A DNA stretch of 64,000 nt from Pseudomonas sp. KU43P (GCF_033095865.1 NZ_AP019365.1:1709501-1773500), one strand, 5' to 3'; positions 24,423-34,978 are shown, counted from the stretch's first letter. Program-made: numbers and translations. Notes: a model not told the origin generated them from the letters alone.

Positions 24423-26552
24423 GTGGATCGCACTCAGTTAATCAGCAACGCCCGGCAAAACCTGGCCGGTCTCGGCCGGGGCAACCTGGGGGTGCCGTTG
24501 TTGCTGCTGGTGATGTTGGCAATGATGATGTTGCCGATACCGCCGTTCCTGCTCGACGTCTTCTTCACCTTCAACATCGCCCTGTCGATCGTGGTCCTGC
24601 TGGTCTGCGTGTACGCTTTGCGTCCGCTGGATTTCGCCGCGTTCCCCACCATCCTGCTGGTGGCCACGCTGCTGCGCCTGGCCCTGAACGTCGCCTCCAC
24701 GCGGGTGGTCATGCTTCACGGCCAGGAAGGCCACGGCGCTGCGGGCAAGGTGATCCAGGCCTTCGGTGAGGTGGTGATCGGCGGCAACTACGTGGTCGGT
24801 GCGGTGGTGTTCGCCATCCTCATGATCATCAACTTCGTGGTGGTGACCAAAGGTGCCGGGCGTATCTCCGAAGTAAGCGCGCGCTTCACCCTCGACGCCA
24901 TGCCCGGCAAGCAGATGGCCATCGATGCCGACCTCAACGCCGGCCTCATCGATCAGGCCCAGGCCAAGTTGCGCCGCGCCGAGGTGGCCCAGGAAGCCGA
25001 GTTCTACGGCTCCATGGACGGTGCCAGCAAGTTCGTCCGAGGCGACGCCATTGCCGGCCTGCTGATCCTGTTCATCAACCTGATCGGCGGCATGCTCATC
25101 GGCATGCTACAGCACGGCATGAGCTTCGGCGATGCCGGCCGGGTGTACGCCCTGCTGACCATCGGTGACGGTTTGGTGGCGCAATTGCCATCTCTGCTGC
25201 TGTCCACCGCCGCCGCGATCATGGTCACCCGTGCCTCGGGCTCCGAGGACATGGGCAAGCTGATCAACCGGCAGATGTTCGATTCGCCAAAAGCCCTGGC
25301 GGTGTCGGCGGGGCTGATGATCGTCATGGGCCTGGTGCCAGGCATGCCGCACGTCGCCTTCCTCAGCCTCGGCCTGTTGGCCGGTGGCGGCGCTTACCTG
25401 GTGTGGAAAAAGCAGCAGAAGGCCAAGGTGCAGGCGCAGCAGGAAGCGCAGCGCCAGCAGGACCTGCTGCCCTCGCCGCAGCGTGCGATGGAAACCAAGG
25501 AGCTGGGCTGGGACGATGTCACGCCCATCGACATGATCGGCCTGGAGGTTGGCTACCGGCTGATCCCACTGGTCGACCGTAACCAGGGTGGCCAGCTGCT
25601 GGCGCGGATCAAGGGGGTGCGCAAGAAGCTCTCCCAGGACCTGGGCTTCCTCATGCCCACCGTGCACATTCGCGACAACCTCGACCTGCAGCCCAGCGCC
25701 TACCGCCTGACGCTGATGGGGGTGATTCTGGCCGAAGCGGAGATTTATCCGGACCGTGAGCTGGCGATCAACCCGGGGCAGGTGTTCGGCACCCTCAACG
25801 GCATTGCCGCGCGCGACCCGGCGTTCGGCCTGGAGGCGGTGTGGATCGATATCGGCCAGCGCGCTCAGGCGCAGTCGCTGGGCTACACCGTGGTCGACGC
25901 CAGTACCGTGGTGGCCACCCACCTCAACCAGATCCTGCAGAAGCACTGCCACGAACTGATCGGTCACGAGGAAGTGCAGCAACTGCTGCAGGTATTGTCC
26001 AAGGCTTCGCCTAAACTTGCCGAGGAATTGGTGCCCGGTGTCATTTCCTTGTCGGGCCTGCTCAAGGTCCTGCAAGCGTTGCTCGCCGAACAAGTGCCAG
26101 TACGCGACATTCGCAGTATTGCCGAGGCCATCGCCAACAATGCCGGCAAGAGTCAAGATACCGCCGCGCTGGTCGCGGCAGTGCGCGTCGGATTGTGTCG
26201 TGCCATCGTGCAAAGCATTGTCGGCGTTGAGTCCGAGCTGCCTGTGATCACCCTTGAGCCAAGGTTGGAACAGATTTTGCTCAATAGTCTGCAAAGGGCC
26301 GGGCAAGGTCAGGAAGACGGTGTTCTTCTGGAGCCGAGCATGGCCGAAAAGCTGCAGCGTTCGTTGATCGAGGCGGCCCAGCGTCAGGAGATGCAGGGCC
26401 AGCCGGCCATCCTTCTGGTTGCCGGCCCGATTCGAGCCATGCTGTCGCGCTTCGGTCGCCTGGCTGTACCGAATTTGCATGTTCTGGCGTATCAGGAAAT
26501 ACCGGATAACAAGCAAGTCACCATCGTTGCCACCGTGGGCCCCAACGGCTGA
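24423..26552 (+). CDS. flhA: Flagellar export gate protein FlhA
   Basis: A 709-residue protein with eight membrane helices in the first 330 residues, including the conserved FHIPEP-type loop region (LLVATLLRLALNVASTRVVML, then TKGAGRISEVSARFTLDAMPGKQMAIDADLNAG). A large cytoplasmic nonameric domain follows and receives FliI and chaperone-substrate complexes. It starts with GTG, with GAGGA ten or so bases upstream. It heads the flhA-flhF-fleN-fliA unit. Confidence 0.98.
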   Translation: MDRTQLISNARQNLAGLGRGNLGVPLLLLVMLAMMMLPIPPFLLDVFFTFNIALSIVVLLVCVYALRPLDFAAFPTILLVATLLRLALNVASTRVVMLHGQEGHGAAGKVIQAFGEVVIGGNYVVGAVVFAILMIINFVVVTKGAGRISEVSARFTLDAMPGKQMAIDADLNAGLIDQAQAKLRRAEVAQEAEFYGSMDGASKFVRGDAIAGLLILFINLIGGMLIGMLQHGMSFGDAGRVYALLTIGDGLVAQLPSLLLSTAAAIMVTRASGSEDMGKLINRQMFDSPKALAVSAGLMIVMGLVPGMPHVAFLSLGLLAGGGAYLVWKKQQKAKVQAQQEAQRQQDLLPSPQRAMETKELGWDDVTPIDMIGLEVGYRLIPLVDRNQGGQLLARIKGVRKKLSQDLGFLMPTVHIRDNLDLQPSAYRLTLMGVILAEAEIYPDRELAINPGQVFGTLNGIAARDPAFGLEAVWIDIGQRAQAQSLGYTVVDASTVVATHLNQILQKHCHELIGHEEVQQLLQVLSKASPKLAEELVPGVISLSGLLKVLQALLAEQVPVRDIRSIAEAIANNAGKSQDTAALVAAVRVGLCRAIVQSIVGVESELPVITLEPRLEQILLNSLQRAGQGQEDGVLLEPSMAEKLQRSLIEAAQRQEMQGQPAILLVAGPIRAMLSRFGRLAVPNLHVLAYQEIPDNKQVTIVATVGPNG

Positions 26553-26563
26553 GGTAGTGGGTT

Positions 26564-27871
26564 ATGCAAGTTAAGCGTTTTTTCGCCGCCGATATGCGTC
26601 AGGCCATGAAGCTGGTCCGTGATGAGCTGGGCTCCGATGCCGCCATCATCGGCAACCGCCGCATCGCCGGCGGTGTCGAGCTGACGGCCGCGCTGGACTA
26701 CAAGCTGTCCGCGCTGGCCCCGCGCGTGCCCAACGCCGAGCTGGAAGAAGAGCTGCGCAAGACCCAGACGCGCATCGCCACTGCCCAGGCCGAGCTGGAC
26801 AACCGTGAAGACGCCAGCGAAGGCAATCGCCAATTGTTCGCCGGGCAGTCGCTGACTGCTTCCGAACCGTTGATCGAACCGCATGTGGATGTGCCGGTGG
26901 CGCCTGCCGCGCCAGCACCTGCGGCGGTCGATCAGCGCGTGTTCGATGCCATGCGCTCCGAGCTCTCGGGTCTGCGCGAGCTGCTGGAAGTGCAGCTCGG
27001 CTCGCTGGCCTGGAACCAGTTGCAGGGCGCCAAGCCTGCACAAGCCAACCTGTGGCGTCGCCTGCAGCGCATCGGCCTGTCCGGCCCGATCGCCCGCGAG
27101 CTGCTCGACCTCACTGCCGAGATCGAAGAGCCGCGCCAGGCCTGGCGCATGCTCCTGGCGCACCTGGCGCGGATGATCGAAGTGCCCGAGGTCGAGCCGA
27201 TCGAAGAGGGCGGGGTGATCGCGGTGGTCGGCCCGGCCGGCATGGGCAAGACCACCACGCTGGCCAAGCTGGCTGCCCGCTACGTGCTCAAGTACGGCCC
27301 GCAGAACCTGGCCCTGGTGAGCATGGACAGCTTCCGTATCGGCGCCCAGGAGCAGCTCAAGACATTGGGCCGCATCCTCAACGTGCCGGTGACCTACGTC
27401 GACCCGGGCCAGTCGCTGGCCCAGGCACTGGAGCCGCTGCTGCGCAAGCGCGTGGTGCTGATCGATACCGCTGGCCTGCAGGCCAGCGACCCGGCCCTGC
27501 GCATGCAGCTGGAAACCCTGGCTGGACGCGGCATCGCCGCGAAGAATTACCTGGTGCTGGCCACCACCAGCCAGAAACAGGTGCTCACCGCTGCCTACCA
27601 CAGCTACAAGCGCTGCGGCCTGGCCGGTTGTATCCTGACCAAACTCGATGAAACGGCGAGCCTCGGCGATGTGCTGAGCCTGGCCATCAGTCATGAACTG
27701 CCCGTGGCCTACCTGACGGATGGCCCGCGCATTCCTGACGACCTGCACCTGCCGCGCCCGCACCAGTTGGTGACCCGCGCCGTCAACGTGCAGTTGCAGG
27801 ACGAGCCCAGCGAAGAGGCCATGGCCGACATGTTCGCTGATCTCTATCACAACCCGCGTCGAGCAGGTTGA
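26564..27871 (+). CDS. flhF: Polar flagellar placement GTPase FlhF
   Basis: A 435-residue SRP-type GTPase that directs flagellar assembly to the cell pole. It begins MQVKRFFAADMRQAMKLVRDELG, as in all FlhF. A basic/acidic B-like domain follows, then the NG domain with the P-loop GPAGMGKTTTLAKLAARY near residue 222 and LIDTAGLQ. It works with FleN, the next gene, in setting place and number. Confidence 0.97.
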   Translation: MQVKRFFAADMRQAMKLVRDELGSDAAIIGNRRIAGGVELTAALDYKLSALAPRVPNAELEEELRKTQTRIATAQAELDNREDASEGNRQLFAGQSLTASEPLIEPHVDVPVAPAAPAPAAVDQRVFDAMRSELSGLRELLEVQLGSLAWNQLQGAKPAQANLWRRLQRIGLSGPIARELLDLTAEIEEPRQAWRMLLAHLARMIEVPEVEPIEEGGVIAVVGPAGMGKTTTLAKLAARYVLKYGPQNLALVSMDSFRIGAQEQLKTLGRILNVPVTYVDPGQSLAQALEPLLRKRVVLIDTAGLQASDPALRMQLETLAGRGIAAKNYLVLATTSQKQVLTAAYHSYKRCGLAGCILTKLDETASLGDVLSLAISHELPVAYLTDGPRIPDDLHLPRPHQLVTRAVNVQLQDEPSEEAMADMFADLYHNPRRAG

Positions 27872-27964
27872 TGATGAAGCGTGTGCAAAATACCTACACC
27901 AAGGGGGCCGCAGTAATGCCCCTAGTGTGGCTTGGGTCCAAGCGAGACAAGGTAAACAACGAAC

Positions 27965-28798
27965 ATGGGTAGCATGCATCCCGTACAGGTGATCGCCGTC
28001 ACCGGTGGTAAAGGTGGCGTCGGCAAAACTAACGTTTCAGTGAACCTGTCCCTGGCGCTGGCCGAACTCGGCCGCCGGGTCATGCTGCTGGACGCCGACC
28101 TGGGCCTGGCCAATGTCGACGTGTTGCTGGGCCTGACCCCTAAACGCACCTTGGCCGATGTGATCGAAGGGCGCTGCGAATTGCGCGATGTGCTGCTGCA
28201 AGGGCCGGGCGGTGTACGCATCGTGCCGGCGGCCTCGGGCACCCAGAGCATGGTGCACTTGGCCCCGGCTCAGCACGCCGGCCTGATTCAGGCGTTCAGC
28301 GAGATCGGTGACAACCTCGACGTGCTGGTGATCGACACCGCTGCGGGCATTGGTGACTCGGTAGTCAGCTTCGTCCGTGCGGCCCAGGAAGTGTTGCTGG
28401 TGGTGTGCGACGAACCGACTTCCATCACCGACGCCTACGCGTTGATCAAGTTGCTCAACCGCGACTACGGGATGAACCGTTTCCGCGTGCTGGCCAACAT
28501 GGCGCAGAGTCCGCAGGAAGGGCGCAACCTGTTCGCCAAGCTGACCAAGGTCACCGACCGTTTCCTCGACGTGGCCCTGCAGTACGTGGGCGCCGTGCCT
28601 TACGACGAGTGCGTGCGCAAGGCGGTGCAGAAGCAGCGGGCCGTGTATGAAGCCTTCCCGCGCTCCAAGTGTGCGCTGGCCTTCAAGGCCATCGCCCAGA
28701 AAGTCGACAGCTGGCCGCTGCCGGCCAACCCGCGCGGGCACCTGGAGTTCTTCGTCGAGCGCCTGGTGCAACCCACCAGCGCAGGGCCGGTGCTATGA
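27965..28798 (+). CDS. fleN: Flagellar number regulator FleN (FlhG), MinD-like ATPase
   Basis: A 277-residue ParA/MinD family ATPase. It has the deviant Walker A KGGVGKTN starting at residue 16, LLDADLGLANVDVLLG (Walker A') and VIDTAAGIGDSVV (Walker B). FleN binds FleQ and limits its activity, keeping the flagellar number low. An alternative start is the ATG at 27974. Its stop overlaps the fliA start (ATGA). Confidence 0.96.
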   Translation: MGSMHPVQVIAVTGGKGGVGKTNVSVNLSLALAELGRRVMLLDADLGLANVDVLLGLTPKRTLADVIEGRCELRDVLLQGPGGVRIVPAASGTQSMVHLAPAQHAGLIQAFSEIGDNLDVLVIDTAAGIGDSVVSFVRAAQEVLLVVCDEPTSITDAYALIKLLNRDYGMNRFRVLANMAQSPQEGRNLFAKLTKVTDRFLDVALQYVGAVPYDECVRKAVQKQRAVYEAFPRSKCALAFKAIAQKVDSWPLPANPRGHLEFFVERLVQPTSAGPVL

Positions 28799-29535
28799 AC
28801 GCGAGCGGTTTCAAGATGTACAGCAAGGCATCCAAGGACGCCCAGTACGAATTGATCGAACGCTACGCCCCGTTGGTCAAGCGCATCGCCTACCACCTGC
28901 TGGCGCGCCTGCCAGCCAACGTGCAGGTCGAAGACCTGATCCAGGCCGGCATGATCGGCCTGCTGGAAGTCGCCAACAAGTACGACGCCAGCAAGGGCGC
29001 GAGCTTCGAAACCTATGCCGGCATCCGCATCCGTGGCGCGATGCTCGACGAGGTGCGCAAGGGCGATTGGGCACCGCGTTCGGTGCACCGCAACACCCGC
29101 ATGGTCAGCGACGCGATGCGCGCCGTTGAAGCCAGAACCGGCCGCGACGCTAAAGATCATGAAGTTGCTGCCGAACTCCAATTGAGTCTCGATGATTACT
29201 ACGGGATCTTGAACGATACCTTGGGTAGCCGCCTGTTCAGTTTCGACGACCTGTTGCAGGACGGCGAGCACGAAGGGCTGCACGAGGACGGTGCCAGTGG
29301 CCAGGTCGAGCCATCGCGGGACTTGGAAGACGAGCGCTTCCAGGCGGCCTTGACCGATGCCATTGCCAACCTGCCGGAGCGTGAGCGGCTGGTGCTGGCG
29401 CTGTACTACGACGAAGAGCTGAACCTCAAGGAGATCGGTGAGGTGCTGGGGGTCAGCGAGTCGCGTGTCAGCCAGCTGCACAGCCAGTGCGCCGCGCGCC
29501 TGCGCAGCCGTTTGGGGGAATGGCGGGCGCGTTGA
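28795..29535 (+). CDS. fliA: RNA polymerase sigma-28 factor FliA
   Basis: A 246-residue group 3 sigma factor. Region 2 carries RYAPLVKRIAYHLLARLPANVQVEDLIQAGMIGLLE and region 4 carries NLKEIGEVLGVSESRVSQLHSQ. The start at 28795 overlaps the fleN stop; the frame is open further upstream but only out of frame with fleN. It would read the promoters found before fliC and fliS, and is held by FlgM, which is not in this window. Confidence 0.98.
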   Translation: MNASGFKMYSKASKDAQYELIERYAPLVKRIAYHLLARLPANVQVEDLIQAGMIGLLEVANKYDASKGASFETYAGIRIRGAMLDEVRKGDWAPRSVHRNTRMVSDAMRAVEARTGRDAKDHEVAAELQLSLDDYYGILNDTLGSRLFSFDDLLQDGEHEGLHEDGASGQVEPSRDLEDERFQAALTDAIANLPERERLVLALYYDEELNLKEIGEVLGVSESRVSQLHSQCAARLRSRLGEWRAR

Positions 29536-29653
29536 GCCCGAGGTCGTTGCAGTCGTTTTCCACGTGCGTTTTCCATGTTGCACCGATTTGATTGAATGCG
29601 TGCTCGCAGCCGAGCGCGTTTGAGACTGCTTGGAGGTCTACTTGAACAAAGAC

Positions 29654-30028
29654 ATGAAAATCCTCATCGTTGACGACTTTTCGACGATGCGGCGGATCAT
29701 CAAGAATCTGTTGCGTGATCTGGGCTTCACCAACACCGACGAGGCCGACGACGGCACCACGGCGCTGCCGATGCTCGAAAGCGGCCATTACGACTTCCTG
29801 GTGACCGACTGGAACATGCCCGGCATGTCCGGTATCGACCTGCTGCGCAAGGTGCGCGCCCATGACCGCCTCAAGGGCATGCCGGTGCTGATGGTGACCG
29901 CCGAAGCCAAGCGCGACCAGATCATCGAAGCGGCCCAGGCCGGCGTCAATGGTTACGTGGTCAAGCCGTTCACCGCCCAGGTGCTCAAAGAAAAGATCGA
30001 GAAGATCTTCGAACGCGTCAACGGCTGA
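29654..30028 (+). CDS. cheY: Chemotaxis response regulator CheY
   Basis: A 124-residue single receiver domain. The acid pocket is in VDDF, the phosphoacceptor Asp is in VTDWNMPGMSGID, and Thr (MVTAEA) and Lys (VVKPFTA) are in place. Phospho-CheY binds the FliM N-terminus (19327). The start follows the usual family start (MKILIVDDFSTMRRI). However, the only good ribosome site (TGGAGGT at 29631-29637) is better spaced for an in-frame TTG at 29642, which would add four residues, so the true start is uncertain. Confidence 0.95.
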   Translation: MKILIVDDFSTMRRIIKNLLRDLGFTNTDEADDGTTALPMLESGHYDFLVTDWNMPGMSGIDLLRKVRAHDRLKGMPVLMVTAEAKRDQIIEAAQAGVNGYVVKPFTAQVLKEKIEKIFERVNG

Positions 30029-30046
30029 GTCACGTCAGGGGGCGCC

Positions 30047-30835
30047 ATGGAATCAACACAAACGTCTTTGGGGGAGTTCGAATCGACCCTGAAGAAGCAT
30101 GCCCAGGAGCTGGTCGAAAGCCTGGAACGGGGGCGTTTCGGCGAGGCGGTGCAGCTGATCCATCAGCTCAACCAGACCCGCGACCGTGGCCTGTACCAGG
30201 AAGTCGGCAAGCTCACCCGTGAGCTGCACAGCGCGATCGTCAGCTTCCAGATCGACCCGGCCATGCCGCAGGCCGAGGAAGTCTCGCAGATCACCGACGC
30301 CACCGAGCGCCTGTCCTACGTGGTCAAACTCACCGAAGGTGCCGCCAACCGCACCATGGACTTGGTGGAGGAGAGCACACCCGTGCTCAACGACCTGGCG
30401 GCCGAAGCGCAGAACCTTAGCGTCGACTGGCAGCGCTTCATGCGCCGCGAAGTCGCCGCGCCGGAATTCCGCGAGCTGGTCAAGCGCGTCGACAGTTTCC
30501 TGACGCACAGCGCCGAGGGTAACCGCAAGGTCTCCGGCCACCTCAACGACATTCTCCTGGCCCAGGACTACCAAGACCTGACTGGCCAGGTGATCAAGCG
30601 CGTCACTGCGCTGGTGACCGAAGTCGAAAGCAATCTGCTCAAGCTCGTGCTGATGGCCAGTCAGGTCGACCGCTTTGCCGGCATCGAACATGACCACCAG
30701 CAGCTGCGCGCTGAAAAAGATCAAGAAAAACATCCGACTCGGGGTGAAGGTCCGCAGATTCATGCCGATAAGCGTGAAGACGTCGTGTCCGGTCAGGACG
30801 ATGTCGATGATCTGCTGTCCAGCCTGGGTTTTTAA
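30047..30835 (+). CDS. cheZ: Chemotaxis protein phosphatase CheZ
   Basis: A 262-residue, mostly helical protein that dephosphorylates CheY-P. The catalytic stretch LLAQDYQDLTGQVIKRV keeps the Asp and Gln of enteric CheZ (QDFQDLTGQVIKR). The extreme C-terminus DDVDDLLSSLGF is the CheY-binding peptide. Lies 18 bases after cheY and 12 before cheA. Confidence 0.96.
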   Translation: MESTQTSLGEFESTLKKHAQELVESLERGRFGEAVQLIHQLNQTRDRGLYQEVGKLTRELHSAIVSFQIDPAMPQAEEVSQITDATERLSYVVKLTEGAANRTMDLVEESTPVLNDLAAEAQNLSVDWQRFMRREVAAPEFRELVKRVDSFLTHSAEGNRKVSGHLNDILLAQDYQDLTGQVIKRVTALVTEVESNLLKLVLMASQVDRFAGIEHDHQQLRAEKDQEKHPTRGEGPQIHADKREDVVSGQDDVDDLLSSLGF

Positions 30836-30847
30836 GGAGCACGTTTA

Positions 30848-33058
30848 ATGAGCTTCGGCGCCGATGAAGAAATCCTTCAGGATTTCCTGGTAGAAGCCGG
30901 CGAAATTCTTGAGCAACTGTCCGAGCAACTGGTCGAGCTGGAAAGCCGGCCCGACGATGCCGACCTGCTCAATGCGATCTTTCGCGGTTTCCACACTGTA
31001 AAAGGGGGCGCCGGCTTCCTTCAGCTCAACGAGCTGGTGGAGTGCTGCCATATCGCCGAGAACGTGTTCGACATCCTGCGCAAAGGTGAGCGCCGGGTCG
31101 ACGCGGAATTGATGGATGTGGTGCTCGAAGCGCTGGACACGGTCAACAGCATGTTCGGCCAGGTGCGCGAGCGCAGCGAAGTGACCGCGGCCACGCCTGA
31201 ACTGCTGGCGGCCCTGGCGCGCCTGGCCGAGCCTGCCGGCGCCGACCAGCCAGCGCCTGCGCCTGCGCCGGTGGTGCAAGCGCCTGCCGCCGAGGCCGAC
31301 ATCACCGACACCGAGTTCGAGCAACTGCTCGATTCGCTGGATGCGGTGAAGGCCCAGGCAGAGGCCGCCGCCGAACAGCTCGAGGGCGAGACCCTCAGTG
31401 GTTCGGCAGACGAAATCACCGACGCCGAATTCGAATCGTTGCTCGATCAGTTGCATGGCAAGGGCCAGTTTTCGCCCGAAGTCGCCGCGGCCGAACCGGT
31501 GGCCGATGCCGCCAGCGTGCCGGTGAGCGACGAGATCACCGACGAGGAGTTCGAGTCCCTGCTCGACCAGTTGCATGGCAAGGGCACCTTCCAGGCCGAC
31601 GCGCTGCCTGCTGCTGCAGCGGTGGCCAGCAGTGCACCTGCCGCCAGCAGCGAGGAGATCAGCGAGCACGAATTCGAAGCGCTGCTCGACCAGCTGCATG
31701 GCAAGGGTAAGTTCTCCGGTGACAGCGTCACCGCCGAGGCCCCCGCTGCGGTTGCAGCGCCCGTTGCGGCCAAGGCTGAACCGCAGCCGGTGGCCAAGCC
31801 GGCCCCGGCCGCAGCGCCTGCCGCCGCCAAGCCTGCCGCACCTGCCCGCGCACCTGCACCTGCTGCCGACAAGCATGCGGTCAGCGAAGCGGAAACCACC
31901 GTGCGCGTCGACACCGCGCGCCTGGACGAGATCATGAACATGGTCGGCGAACTGGTGCTGGTGCGTAACCGCCTGGTGCGCCTGGGCCTGAACAGCGGCG
32001 ACGAGGCCATGTCCAAGGCCGTGTCCAACCTCGACGTGGTCACCGCCGATTTGCAGACCGCGGTGATGAAAACCCGCATGCAGCCGATCAAGAAGGTGTT
32101 CGGCCGCTTCCCGCGCCTGGTTCGCGACCTGGCCCGCCAGCTCAAGAAGGAAATCAACCTGGAGCTGGTCGGCGAAGAGACCGACCTCGACAAGAACCTG
32201 GTCGAAGCCTTGGCCGACCCGTTGGTGCACTTGGTGCGCAACGCCGTCGACCATGGCGTGGAAATGCCCGACGAGCGTGAAGCCGCCGGCAAGGCCCGCA
32301 CCGGCCGCGTGGTGCTTTCGGCCGAGCAGGAAGGCGACCACATCCTGCTGTCGATCTCCGACGACGGCAAGGGCATGGACCCCAGCGTCCTGCGCGCCAA
32401 GGCCGTGGAAAAGGGCCTGATGGACAAGGACGCCGCCGAACGCCTGAGCGAATCGGACTGCTACAACCTGATCTTCGCCCCGGGCTTCTCGACCAAGACC
32501 GAGATCTCCGACGTGTCCGGCCGTGGTGTCGGCATGGACGTGGTGAAGACCAAGATTTCCCAGCTCAACGGCTCGATCAACATCTTCTCGGCCAAAGGCC
32601 AGGGTTCGAAGATCGTCATCAAGGTGCCGCTGACCCTGGCGATCATGCCGACCCTGATGGTGATGCTGGGCAACCAGGCGTTCGCCTTCCCGCTGGTCAA
32701 CGTCAACGAGATCTTCCACCTCGACCTGTCGCGCACCAACGTGGTCGACGGCCAGGAAGTGGTGATCGTGCGCGACAAGGCGCTGCCGCTGTTCTACCTC
32801 AAGCGCTGGCTGGTCCAGGGCCAGGTGCACGAAGAGCAGCACGAGGGCCACGTGGTGATCCTGTCGGTCGGCACCCAGCGCATCGGCTTTGTCGTCGATC
32901 AACTGGTCGGCCAGGAAGAAGTGGTAATCAAGCCGTTGGGCAAGATGCTGCAGGGCACCCCGGGCATGTCGGGGGCCACCATCACCGGTGACGGCCGCAT
33001 CGCGCTGATCCTCGACGTGCCGAGCATGCTCAAGCGTTACGCGGCACGGCGTATTTGA
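30848..33058 (+). CDS. cheA: Chemotaxis histidine kinase CheA
   Basis: A 736-residue kinase. The Hpt domain has its phosphoacceptor His at residue 49 ([11 protein letters not shown]). A long linker contains four copies of an (E/D)I(T/S)-x-x-EFE-x-LLDxL unit starting near residues 151, 189, 229 and 270, the last three ending HGKG. An Ala/Pro stretch of about 60 residues follows, then the dimerisation domain ([20 protein letters not shown]), the HATPase ([29 protein letters not shown]) and the CheW-like regulatory domain. A typical P2 CheY-binding domain is not obvious; the repeats take its place in the order. Confidence 0.97.
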   Translation: MSFGADEEILQDFLVEAGEILEQLSEQLVELESRPDDADLLNAIFRGFHTVKGGAGFLQLNELVECCHIAENVFDILRKGERRVDAELMDVVLEALDTVNSMFGQVRERSEVTAATPELLAALARLAEPAGADQPAPAPAPVVQAPAAEADITDTEFEQLLDSLDAVKAQAEAAAEQLEGETLSGSADEITDAEFESLLDQLHGKGQFSPEVAAAEPVADAASVPVSDEITDEEFESLLDQLHGKGTFQADALPAAAAVASSAPAASSEEISEHEFEALLDQLHGKGKFSGDSVTAEAPAAVAAPVAAKAEPQPVAKPAPAAAPAAAKPAAPARAPAPAADKHAVSEAETTVRVDTARLDEIMNMVGELVLVRNRLVRLGLNSGDEAMSKAVSNLDVVTADLQTAVMKTRMQPIKKVFGRFPRLVRDLARQLKKEINLELVGEETDLDKNLVEALADPLVHLVRNAVDHGVEMPDEREAAGKARTGRVVLSAEQEGDHILLSISDDGKGMDPSVLRAKAVEKGLMDKDAAERLSESDCYNLIFAPGFSTKTEISDVSGRGVGMDVVKTKISQLNGSINIFSAKGQGSKIVIKVPLTLAIMPTLMVMLGNQAFAFPLVNVNEIFHLDLSRTNVVDGQEVVIVRDKALPLFYLKRWLVQGQVHEEQHEGHVVILSVGTQRIGFVVDQLVGQEEVVIKPLGKMLQGTPGMSGATITGDGRIALILDVPSMLKRYAARRI

Positions 33059-33104
33059 TTTCGGCGGCGCACCCTGGCGGGTTGCGCCGCCTAATGGAGT
33101 GTTT

Positions 33105-34235
33105 ATGGCAGTCAAGGTCCTGGTGGTGGATGATTCCGGTTTCTTCCGCCGCCGCGTCTCGGAAATCCTCTCGGCGGACCCGACGATCCAGGTCGTGGGT
33201 ACCGCGACCAACGGCAGGGAAGCGATCGACCAGGCGCTGGCGCTCAAGCCCGATGTCATCACCATGGACTACGAAATGCCCATGATGGACGGCATCACCG
33301 CGGTGCGGCATATCATGCAGCGCTGCCCGACGCCGGTGTTGATGTTCTCCTCGCTGACCCATGAAGGCGCCCGGGTCACTCTCGATGCGCTGGATGCCGG
33401 CGCGGTGGACTACCTGCCGAAGAACTTCGAGGACATCTCGCGTAACCCGGACAAGGTCAAGCAGATGCTGTGCGAAAAGGTGCACACCATTTCCCGCAGC
33501 AACCGCCGTTTTGGCGGTTACGCCAGCCAGCCTGCCGCCCCTGCACCGGCACCGGCCATCTCCGCGCACCATGCTCCAGCCAGCAGCCTGGCCAGCCCGG
33601 CTCCGGCACGCACCGCTGCGCCTGCACGCCCTGCACCGGCCCCTGCTGCCCATTCGCCTGCGCCCAAGCGCAAGCCCTACAAGCTGGTGGCGATCGGTAC
33701 TTCCACCGGCGGCCCGGTGGCGCTGCAGCGGGTGCTGACCCAGCTGCCGGCCAGTTTCCCGGCGCCGATCGTGCTGATCCAGCACATGCCCGCAGCGTTC
33801 ACCAAGGCCTTTGCCGAGCGCCTCGACAAGCTGTGCAAGATCAGCGTCAAGGAAGCCGAGGACGGCGACGTGCTGCGACCAGGCCTGGCGCTGCTGGCCC
33901 CCGGTGGCAAGCAGATGATGATCGACGGCCGTGGCACGGTGAAGATCCTGCCCGGTGACGAACGTCTCAACTACAAACCCTGCGTGGACATTACCTTCGG
34001 TTCGGCGGCCAAGTCGTATGGCGACAAGGTGCTGTCGGTGGTGCTCACCGGCATGGGCGCCGATGGCCGCGAAGGCGCGCGGCTGCTCAAGCAGGGCGGC
34101 AGTACGGTGTGGGCCCAGGATGAGGCAAGCTGCGTGATCTATGGCATGCCCATGGCCATCGTCAAGGCCAACCTGGCCGACGCGGTGTACAGCCTGGACG
34201 AGATCGGCAAGCACCTGGTAGAGGCCTGCGTCTGA
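33105..34235 (+). CDS. cheB: Chemotaxis protein-glutamate methylesterase CheB
   Basis: A 376-residue regulator. The receiver domain has its phosphoacceptor Asp at residue 55 ([12 protein letters not shown]). An Ala/Pro-rich linker of about 45 residues precedes the methylesterase domain with catalytic Ser in GTSTGGP, His in IQHMPAAF and Asp in [10 protein letters not shown]. The start at 33105 is preceded by TGGAG; a GTG six bases earlier is in frame. Its stop overlaps the motC start. Confidence 0.97.
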   Translation: MAVKVLVVDDSGFFRRRVSEILSADPTIQVVGTATNGREAIDQALALKPDVITMDYEMPMMDGITAVRHIMQRCPTPVLMFSSLTHEGARVTLDALDAGAVDYLPKNFEDISRNPDKVKQMLCEKVHTISRSNRRFGGYASQPAAPAPAPAISAHHAPASSLASPAPARTAAPARPAPAPAAHSPAPKRKPYKLVAIGTSTGGPVALQRVLTQLPASFPAPIVLIQHMPAAFTKAFAERLDKLCKISVKEAEDGDVLRPGLALLAPGGKQMMIDGRGTVKILPGDERLNYKPCVDITFGSAAKSYGDKVLSVVLTGMGADGREGARLLKQGGSTVWAQDEASCVIYGMPMAIVKANLADAVYSLDEIGKHLVEACV

Positions 34236-34975
34236 TGGATGTCCTTAGCCTGATTGGCCTGATCCTGGCCTTCGTCGCCATCGTCGGCGGCAACTTCCTC
34301 GAAGGTGGCCATGTCGGTGCGCTGATCAATGGCCCGGCGGCGCTGATCGTGCTCGGCGGCACCCTGGCGGCGGCCTTGCTGCAGTCGCCGCTGCCGTCGT
34401 TCAAGCGTGCCCTGCAGATTCTGCGCTGGATCATCTTCCCGCCGCGGGTGGACCTGGCCGGTGGTATCGATCGGGTGGTGAACTGGAGCCTGACGGCGCG
34501 CAAGGAAGGCCTGTTGGGCCTGGAGGGCGTGGCCGATGCCGAGCCAGACCCGTATGCGCGCAAGGGCCTGCAACTGCTGGTCGATGGCGCCGAGCCGGAG
34601 TCGATCCGCAGCATTTTGGAAGTCGACTTCCTGACCCAGGAAGGCCGCGACATCCACGCCGCCAAGGTGTTCGAGAGCATGGGCGGCTATGCGCCGACCA
34701 TCGGCATCATCGGTGCGGTGATGGGCCTGATCCATGTGATGGGCAACCTGGCCGACCCCTCGCAGTTGGGCAACGGCATTGCCGTGGCCTTCGTCGCGAC
34801 CATCTACGGCGTGGCCAGTGCCAACCTGATCCTGCTGCCGATCGCCAACAAGCTCAAGGCCATCGTGCTGCGCCAGTCGCGCTACCGCGAAATGCTTCTC
34901 GAGGGCCTGCTGTCGATCGCCGAAGGCGAGAACCCGCGCTCGATCGAGCTGAAGCTGCAAGGCTTCATGGAGTAG
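34235..34975 (+). CDS. motC: Flagellar motor stator protein MotC (MotA family)
   Basis: A 246-residue proton-channel subunit with four membrane helices. It begins [19 protein letters not shown], and the cytoplasmic loop and the last two helices (GYAPTIGIIGAVMGLIHVMGNL and GIAVAFVATIYGVASANLILLP) are family hallmarks. Pseudomonads carry two stators; MotCD is the one coupled to chemotaxis genes and important for swarming. Starts inside the cheB stop (TGATG). Confidence 0.95.
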   Translation: MDVLSLIGLILAFVAIVGGNFLEGGHVGALINGPAALIVLGGTLAAALLQSPLPSFKRALQILRWIIFPPRVDLAGGIDRVVNWSLTARKEGLLGLEGVADAEPDPYARKGLQLLVDGAEPESIRSILEVDFLTQEGRDIHAAKVFESMGGYAPTIGIIGAVMGLIHVMGNLADPSQLGNGIAVAFVATIYGVASANLILLPIANKLKAIVLRQSRYREMLLEGLLSIAEGENPRSIELKLQGFME

Positions 34976-34978
34976 CCC

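Noticed and set aside
31298..31720. CheA linker repeat considered as an assembly duplication
   Set aside because: The copies differ in codons and residues and have spacers of different length, so they are old repeats, not an artefact.
30845..33265. Minus-strand frame of about 800 codons opposite cheA
   Set aside because: Antisense shadow; the real cheA is complete with all kinase motifs.
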